Shown piece by piece: positions 5,418-9,156 of a stretch of DNA of 9,156 nucleotides; the first letter of the stretch is position 1, and every line of letters begins with the position of its first letter. Location of the stretch: contig CAAGED010000036.1 in the NCBI GenBank assembly GCA_900768505.1, positions 1-9,156 of the forward strand. Reading direction: 5' to 3'. This DNA comes from Lentisphaeria bacterium. GTDB taxonomy: Bacteria; Verrucomicrobiota; Lentisphaeria; Victivallales; Victivallaceae. Made by a program: the position numbers and the translations under genes. The notes beneath the pieces are model-generated. The model worked only from the letters and a program-made list of their open reading frames with translations, ran no database searches and had not been told where the DNA came from.

Positions 5418-6563
5418 ATGAGTAAGTTTGATTTTTCAGATATAATTGCCGGCCGCGCCCCGACGGACGATGAACTGAGATATCTGCTTAATTTGAATGA
5501 TCCCGATGAAATTCACCTGCTTTTTGATGCGGCATATCAGGTGAAAAAAAATCGGGTTGGCCAAGGTGTGTCGCTGCGCGGGTTGATTGAGGTTGGCAAT
5601 TACTGCGAAAAAAACTGCTATTACTGCGGTATTCGCCGGGACAATCTCAAAACCGGACGTTTTGCTCTTAATATGGATGAAATAATGTTTGCCGCCAGCG
5701 AGGCGTATGAATTTAATTATGGAAGTGTGGTTTTGCAGGCTGGTGAGCGACACGACCCCGGATGGTTGGATTTTATTACTGAAGCGGTAAAAAATATCAA
5801 GACCATCGGTAATGGCAAACTTGGAATTACTCTCTCTCTGGGCGAGCAGACATTACCGACTTACGAACGTTGGTTTGAGGCGGGAGCGCACCGTTACCTG
5901 CTGCGTATCGAGAGTTCCAATCCGGCACTTTACCATAAAATTCATCCGGCTGAAAATCATTCACACCAGGTGCGGATAAATGCACTGCGTGATTTAAAGC
6001 AGTGTAATTATCAAGTGGGAAGCGGCGTGATGTGCGGCCTGCCTTTTCAAGGAGTGGATGATTTAGTCGGCGATATAAATTTTTTCCAAAAAATTGACTT
6101 GGATATGATCGGCATGGGACCCTACCTGCCGCACCATGATACCCCCTTACCGGCAATGAGTCCGGCGGATTACCATTATGATCCGGCCGCGCAGTTATTG
6201 CTGGGTTTGAAAATGATAGCTTGCACCAGGCTGCGGCTGCGCGATGTGAATATTGCGGCCACCACTGCGCTGCAGGGATTAGCCAAGAATGGTCGGGAAC
6301 TTGGTCTGCTGGCCGGGGCGAATGTAATAATGCCCAACGTCACGCCGATCCGTTTTCGGGATTCTTACAAACTGTACGACAATAAACCGGGAATTGACGA
6401 GAATTCGTCGGAAATCAGGCGGAAACTTGACGAAGCAATTGCCGGAATTGGCGAGTACATAAGGTATGGCGAGTGGGGAGATTCGCCGCATTTCAAAAGC
6501 AAGAAAACGGGGTATTATGAAGAAGCAGGAGCGACGGGTAAAAATTCTTGTATTGGCCGGTAA
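5418..6563 (+). CDS. hydE: [FeFe]-hydrogenase H-cluster radical SAM maturase HydE
   Basis: HydE is a cytoplasmic radical S-adenosylmethionine enzyme that, with HydG and HydF, builds the diiron subcluster of [FeFe]-hydrogenase. It acts on the iron-CO-CN-cysteine product of HydG. The radical SAM cluster motif is C63-x3-C67-x2-C70 (NYCEKNCYYCGI). Other family features are GLIEVGNYC (55-63), VVLQAGE (104-110), LLRIESSNPALYHKIHP (161-177), GSGVMCGLPFQ (201-211), MGPYLPHHDTPL (233-244), and NVIMPNVTPIRFRDSYKLY (302-320). The C-terminal cysteines that bind an accessory cluster in Thermotoga HydE are absent. Length from this start is 381 residues (family about 350); the surplus is a C-terminal tail that overlaps the next gene. 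ATG 5418 is preferred because GAGGGGGAG (5405-5413) precedes it. Upstream in-frame starts would place that site inside the coding region. HydF, HydG and the hydrogenase are not in this window. Confidence 0.93.
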   Translation: MSKFDFSDIIAGRAPTDDELRYLLNLNDPDEIHLLFDAAYQVKKNRVGQGVSLRGLIEVGNYCEKNCYYCGIRRDNLKTGRFALNMDEIMFAASEAYEFNYGSVVLQAGERHDPGWLDFITEAVKNIKTIGNGKLGITLSLGEQTLPTYERWFEAGAHRYLLRIESSNPALYHKIHPAENHSHQVRINALRDLKQCNYQVGSGVMCGLPFQGVDDLVGDINFFQKIDLDMIGMGPYLPHHDTPLPAMSPADYHYDPAAQLLLGLKMIACTRLRLRDVNIAATTALQGLAKNGRELGLLAGANVIMPNVTPIRFRDSYKLYDNKPGIDENSSEIRRKLDEAIAGIGEYIRYGEWGDSPHFKSKKTGYYEEAGATGKNSCIGR

Positions 6564-7935
6564 CAACATTTTTCGGAGGGTATATCACTGGTATTCTTAT
6601 TTGGTACCCGACCCGGAGCTGATTTTGCGTTGTGAAAGCTACGAGGATGCGCTTAAATTATTGTGCAGTGATGATTTTGATTGTTTTATTTGTGATTTGC
6701 AACGCATTCCTGAACCCACACTGGCAACTATTGAAGAATTGCGGGAAAAACACGCAAGACTGCGTATTGCCGCCACGGTGGAAAATGATTATGTGGAGGC
6801 GTTTCAAAAAGAGCTTAAGGAGCTCAGTATGCTGGATCCGCAGAGTTATTGTGGATATCGGGATACCGTTAATGCCTCCGGGAAGTCGAATATGCCTCTG
6901 CCGCGCTTCCCGAATTATGCAATGGTGAATTCCAAGTTTGCCAGTGTGCATCACACATATCACGATGCGTTCAAAAAAATTACCACTGAAGATGACCAGA
7001 TGTTCCAATTGTTTGAATACTGCACCAATATTTCCTCCAGTCGTCAGCCGGTGTTAATTACCGGCGAAACCGGTACCGGCAAGGAGTTGTTTGCCCGGGC
7101 AATTCACGAATCCTCAGGTCGTGTCGGTGAACTGGTTGTGGTGAATATCGCCGGATTGGATGATACTTTATTGAGCGATGTGCTTTTTGGCCATGTCAAG
7201 GGGGCTTTTACCGGTGCTGTATCGGATCGTTGCGGCTTGATTGAGCGGGCGGCGAATGGGACGCTGTTCTTGGACGAGGTTGGCGAAATGAGCATGGCCT
7301 GTCAGGTTAAATTGCTGAGGGTGCTGCAATATGGCGAATATTTTGTATTGGGAGATGATAAGCTGCGGCACTCCTCGGCGCGGATGATTCTGGCGACGCA
7401 TCGGGATTTACGTCAAATGGCATCGGAAAACAAATTCCGGGAGGATTTGTTTTATCGGATTTCCACTCATCATGTGCAGATTCCGCCGCTGCGCGCCCGT
7501 CGGGATGATCTGCCGGCGATATTGAAAAATCTTTCGGCCAAAATTTGTCAGGAGATGGATCGTCCGGAGCTGGTGATTGGTGCGGAAACGGTGCGGATAC
7601 TGAATCAATATAGCTTTCCGGGTAATATCCGGGAGTTGGAAGCCATAATTTACGATGCCATTGCCAATTGCGATCGTGGCGTGTCTGAGTTGCAGGCGGA
7701 ACATATTGGCAAATTTATCCGAACCGGCACCCGGCCGGAGTCGACTGGCGCGGAGATGCAGAATTATCCGGATTTAGCCAGTTGTATTCAGCACATTGAC
7801 ACATTGCCGGAATTGAAGGATAACGATAAAATTCTAATTGCCGAGGCAATTCGTCGAGCAAATGGCAATTTGAGCAAGGCGGCCAGAATGTTGGGTGTGT
7901 CGCCTCAGGCGATTCATTCCCGGGTAAATCGTTGA
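6517..7935 (+). CDS. Sigma54-dependent transcriptional activator with degenerate receiver domain
   Basis: This 472-residue bacterial enhancer-binding protein would use ATP hydrolysis to open sigma54-RNA polymerase promoters. Residues 8 to about 105 look like a response-regulator receiver: D60 in CFICDL aligns with the phosphoacceptor. The usual acidic pair is replaced (LVLAGNN, 11-17) and the conserved Lys is not evident, so phosphorylation control is doubtful. The AAA+ domain (about 158-400) is intact, with Walker A GETGTGKE (183-190), sigma54-contacting GAFTGA (229-234), Walker B TLFLDEVGE (249-257), the arginine-finger region FREDLFYRI (307-315), PPLRARRDDLP (323-333) and FPGNIRELE (367-375). 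A Fis-type helix-turn-helix NLSKAARMLGVSPQAIHSRV (451-470) ends the protein. ATG 6517, four bases after GGGG, is preferred over an in-frame ATG at 6466 that lacks a well-placed ribosome site. It overlaps the end of hydE by 47 bp, implying a shared transcript and possibly coupled translation. Targets are unknown. Confidence 0.93.
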   Translation: MKKQERRVKILVLAGNNIFRRVYHWYSYLVPDPELILRCESYEDALKLLCSDDFDCFICDLQRIPEPTLATIEELREKHARLRIAATVENDYVEAFQKELKELSMLDPQSYCGYRDTVNASGKSNMPLPRFPNYAMVNSKFASVHHTYHDAFKKITTEDDQMFQLFEYCTNISSSRQPVLITGETGTGKELFARAIHESSGRVGELVVVNIAGLDDTLLSDVLFGHVKGAFTGAVSDRCGLIERAANGTLFLDEVGEMSMACQVKLLRVLQYGEYFVLGDDKLRHSSARMILATHRDLRQMASENKFREDLFYRISTHHVQIPPLRARRDDLPAILKNLSAKICQEMDRPELVIGAETVRILNQYSFPGNIRELEAIIYDAIANCDRGVSELQAEHIGKFIRTGTRPESTGAEMQNYPDLASCIQHIDTLPELKDNDKILIAEAIRRANGNLSKAARMLGVSPQAIHSRVNR

Positions 7936-7971
7936 CGGGAAAACGCTGATTTGCAAAAAAAGTTAAAAAAA

Positions 7972-7989
7972 GTCAAAAAATGATTTGAC
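7972..7989. promoter_or_regulatory. Inverted repeat GTCAAA-N6-TTTGAC overlapping a -35 box
   Basis: GTCAAA (7972-7977) and TTTGAC (7984-7989) are exact reverse complements separated by six bases. The right arm covers most of the -35 hexamer TTGACA (7985-7990) of the promoter for the acidic zinc-ribbon gene. A protein bound here would block that promoter. The surrounding DNA is A-rich, which makes chance symmetry more likely. The 186-bp spacer 7936-8121 shows no clear terminator for the activator gene. Confidence 0.3.
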
Positions 7990-8012
7990 AAAAGCCATCC
8001 CATTAATATATT
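7985..8012 (+). promoter_or_regulatory. Strong sigma70-type promoter for the acidic zinc-ribbon gene
   Basis: A perfect -35 box TTGACA (7985-7990) is 16 bp from TATATT (8007-8012), one base from the -10 consensus. Transcription would start near 8019, leaving a leader of about 100 nt before ATG 8122. The layout matches the rpsD promoter (16-bp spacer, TATATT). Of all promoter candidates in the window, this is the closest to consensus. Confidence 0.7.
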
Positions 8013-8121
8013 TAAGGCTGAATGAATGGCGGCAGCCGCTGACTGGTTTGGATTATAAAAAAACACTTGTGGCGGGGCTTGAAACGACTTAAAAATTTAT
8101 TAATTTATCGGGAGAACGAAT

Positions 8122-8430
8122 ATGGCAACAATTTGTCCTTATTGCAATATCGAAGTCAGTGAGCATCTTATTGAAGCGGAAGATGGCTGCTGTCCGGAGT
8201 GCGGAGCAATTATCGGCGCCCAAAACGATTATATGGAAGATGATATCGCAGAATATGAGGACGACGGCGAAACTTCAGAAGGTTTTGAACTGGATGACGA
8301 GTTTATGGACGATTATGAAGACGGCGATGAAGATGATGAATTTTATGACGATTTTGACGATGAATTTGATTTCGAGGACGAAGAATTCGACTTTGAAGAC
8401 GATGACGAAAATTTTGATGATTTTGAATAA
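8122..8430 (+). CDS. Small zinc-ribbon-like protein with highly acidic C-terminal tail
   Basis: I do not recognise a named family. The first 34 residues look like a zinc ribbon, with C5PYC8 and C24PEC27 as two CxxC knuckles 15 residues apart and one extra Cys (C23). Residues 35-102 are a low-complexity tail in which 42 of 68 residues are Asp or Glu, with Phe or Tyr every few positions. Near the end is a tandem DEFDFED/EEFDFED unit (80-93). The whole protein contains no Lys or Arg, so it would carry an extreme negative charge. No signal peptide or membrane segment is seen, so it is probably cytoplasmic. GGGAG (8110-8114) seven bases before the ATG, a near-consensus promoter and a dedicated terminator argue for a real, well-expressed single-gene unit. 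A nucleic-acid-mimic, chaperone-like or polymerase-binding role is conceivable but unsupported. Confidence 0.85.
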   Translation: MATICPYCNIEVSEHLIEAEDGCCPECGAIIGAQNDYMEDDIAEYEDDGETSEGFELDDEFMDDYEDGDEDDEFYDDFDDEFDFEDEEFDFEDDDENFDDFE

Positions 8431-8485
8431 TACTTTTAATGTCGGATCGGGAAATTTAACCTGCTGACCGGCAGTGTGTCATAAC

Positions 8486-8540
8486 AAAAAGACCTCGGGT
8501 ACGCATATTTTTTATTGGCGTTTTTCGAGGTCTTTTTTTT
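8486..8540 (+). terminator. Rho-independent terminator after the acidic protein gene
   Basis: AAAAAGACCTCG (8486-8497) pairs exactly with CGAGGTCTTTTT (8526-8537), a 12-bp stem with a 28-nt loop, followed by Ts to 8540. The A-run before the left arm means it could also work on the minus strand. It lies 55 nt after the stop at 8430 and ends 55 nt before the next plus-strand start, so it insulates the following fragment from the strong upstream promoter. Confidence 0.88.
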
Positions 8541-8595
8541 ACCTTTTTTAATCGCATTGTTAAACGTGCCCCAGAGTGGTGCGGCGGGGGAAATA

Positions 8596-9081
8596 ATGAT
8601 TAATTGTATGTTGTGCAGTCAATTGATCCGGGTTTTTATTGATCGGAATGTGGATGCGTTGCCGGAATTGAGCCGGATTGATGCACTGCCGGGGGAGAAA
8701 ATTTCGTTTCAGGTGGCGTATCGGTCGGATAAAAAAATACCGGGGGCGCTGCAGCTTAATCTGACTGGTGATAAAGCGTTGCTGGAGAAGAAACGAATTC
8801 GCCGTGTAGGCAATACCGTGGTGGAATTTCTCTCCAATGCGGCACTGCCGGAAAATCGGGATTTGGGATATGAAAATTTTCACCCCGGACTCTACCCTGA
8901 CCCGTTGCGGGAGGATTTGAATTTGGCTCACGCCTGCCCGGGGTGCAGTTACGCTTTTTTTGTGGAATTGACAATTCCGGAAAATCTGCCTGCCGGAGAA
9001 TATATATTGCAAGTTAAACTGCATAATAATGAACCTGAGTCTTCGGAGAATTATCAAGAATCCGGGGTGCAGAAATGGTAG
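8596..9081 (+). CDS. N-terminal fragment of a DUF4091-type protein, probably truncated
   Basis: The 161-residue product resembles the N-terminal beta-rich region of DUF4091-type proteins, large (roughly 500+ residue) putative carbohydrate-active proteins of unknown function. Recognisable parts are LIRVFIDRNVDALP (10-23), GEKISFQVAYRSD (32-44), the basic RIRRVGN segment, GLYPDPL, and ENLPAGEYILQVKL near the end. The family's downstream DUF4091/glycosidase-like region should follow, but the frame stops at TAG 9079-9081. A second reading frame continues for 13 codons from ATG 9075 (MVVSEVLRTFDSD) and also stops. The ATG at 8596 has a good GGGGGA site. The frame is open back to 8485, and a TTG start at 8515 would give a hydrophobic leader. 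That stretch is the terminator's T-rich arm, so I reject it. No promoter is seen after the terminator. A frameshifted or decaying gene is more likely than a functional short protein. Confidence 0.6.
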   Translation: MINCMLCSQLIRVFIDRNVDALPELSRIDALPGEKISFQVAYRSDKKIPGALQLNLTGDKALLEKKRIRRVGNTVVEFLSNAALPENRDLGYENFHPGLYPDPLREDLNLAHACPGCSYAFFVELTIPENLPAGEYILQVKLHNNEPESSENYQESGVQKW

Positions 9082-9156
9082 TGTCCGAAGTTTTGCGCAC
9101 ATTTGATTCTGACTGATTACAGAAATCAAACGTGACTTGGCGCAGCCGAAGCAAAC

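Noticed and set aside
6466..6516. Upstream in-frame start for the sigma54 activator
   Set aside because: It adds 17 basic residues with no family match, has no properly spaced ribosome binding site, and lengthens the overlap with hydE to 98 bp.
8515..8595. TTG-initiated N-terminal extension of the DUF4091-type fragment, resembling a signal peptide
   Set aside because: The hydrophobic stretch is encoded by the right arm and T-run of the terminator; the ATG at 8596 has a good ribosome binding site and matches where I recall non-secreted relatives beginning.
8560..9129. Long minus-strand frame opposite the DUF4091-type fragment
   Set aside because: It is an antisense shadow of a frame with clear protein motifs, and its own translation shows none.
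1..9156. CRISPR arrays, tRNA or rRNA genes, insertion sequences, integrase sites
   Set aside because: No direct-repeat arrays, cloverleaf-like segments, transposase frames or flanking terminal repeats were seen on reading both strands.

Overview
The window looks like chromosomal DNA from a strictly anaerobic bacterium of the PVC group, most likely Lentisphaerota (Victivallis-like) or a near relative. This is inferred from gene content, not from a marker search. The clues are a monocistronic ribosomal protein S4 gene whose S4 domain resembles (from memory) chlamydial S4, a long unusual ROK-type kinase paired with nagA, a DUF4091-type fragment, and an [FeFe]-hydrogenase maturase, which implies anaerobic hydrogen metabolism. 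Intergenic DNA is AT-rich, and four of the five promoter candidates carry or contain TATATT at the -10 position.

Left part (1-1085): rpsD is on the minus strand, with its own promoter, a roughly 115-nt leader containing small hairpins, and a strong intrinsic terminator. It diverges from the next gene across a 276-bp spacer that holds a perfect GTGACA-N4-TGTCAC palindrome. Positions 1-137 contain no supportable gene.

Middle part (1086-5300), all plus strand: a secreted NamZ/DUF1343-family protein (exo-beta-N-acetylmuramidase family, with a variant glycine-rich loop), then a 464-residue ROK-like sugar kinase under its own promoter candidate, then nagA (N-acetylglucosamine-6-phosphate deacetylase), closed by a very strong terminator. 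Together they suggest uptake or recycling of peptidoglycan or chitin-type amino sugars: release of the sugar outside the cytoplasm, phosphorylation, deacetylation. A GC-rich two-part hairpin lies between the kinase and nagA.

Right part (5301-8121): hydE, a radical-SAM maturase for the [FeFe]-hydrogenase H-cluster, overlaps a sigma54-dependent activator gene by 47 bp. The activator has a degenerate receiver domain, an intact AAA+ domain with GAFTGA, and a C-terminal helix-turn-helix. The overlap implies co-expression and suggests, without proving, that the activator controls hydrogenase-related genes. HydF, HydG and the hydrogenase itself are not in the window.

End (8122-9156): a separately promoted 102-residue protein has a CxxC...CxxC zinc-ribbon-like head and an extremely acidic, aromatic-dotted tail, with no Lys or Arg at all. 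It is followed by a strong terminator. Just beyond the terminator lies an apparently promoterless 161-residue fragment matching only the N-terminal part of DUF4091-type proteins, probably a decaying gene.
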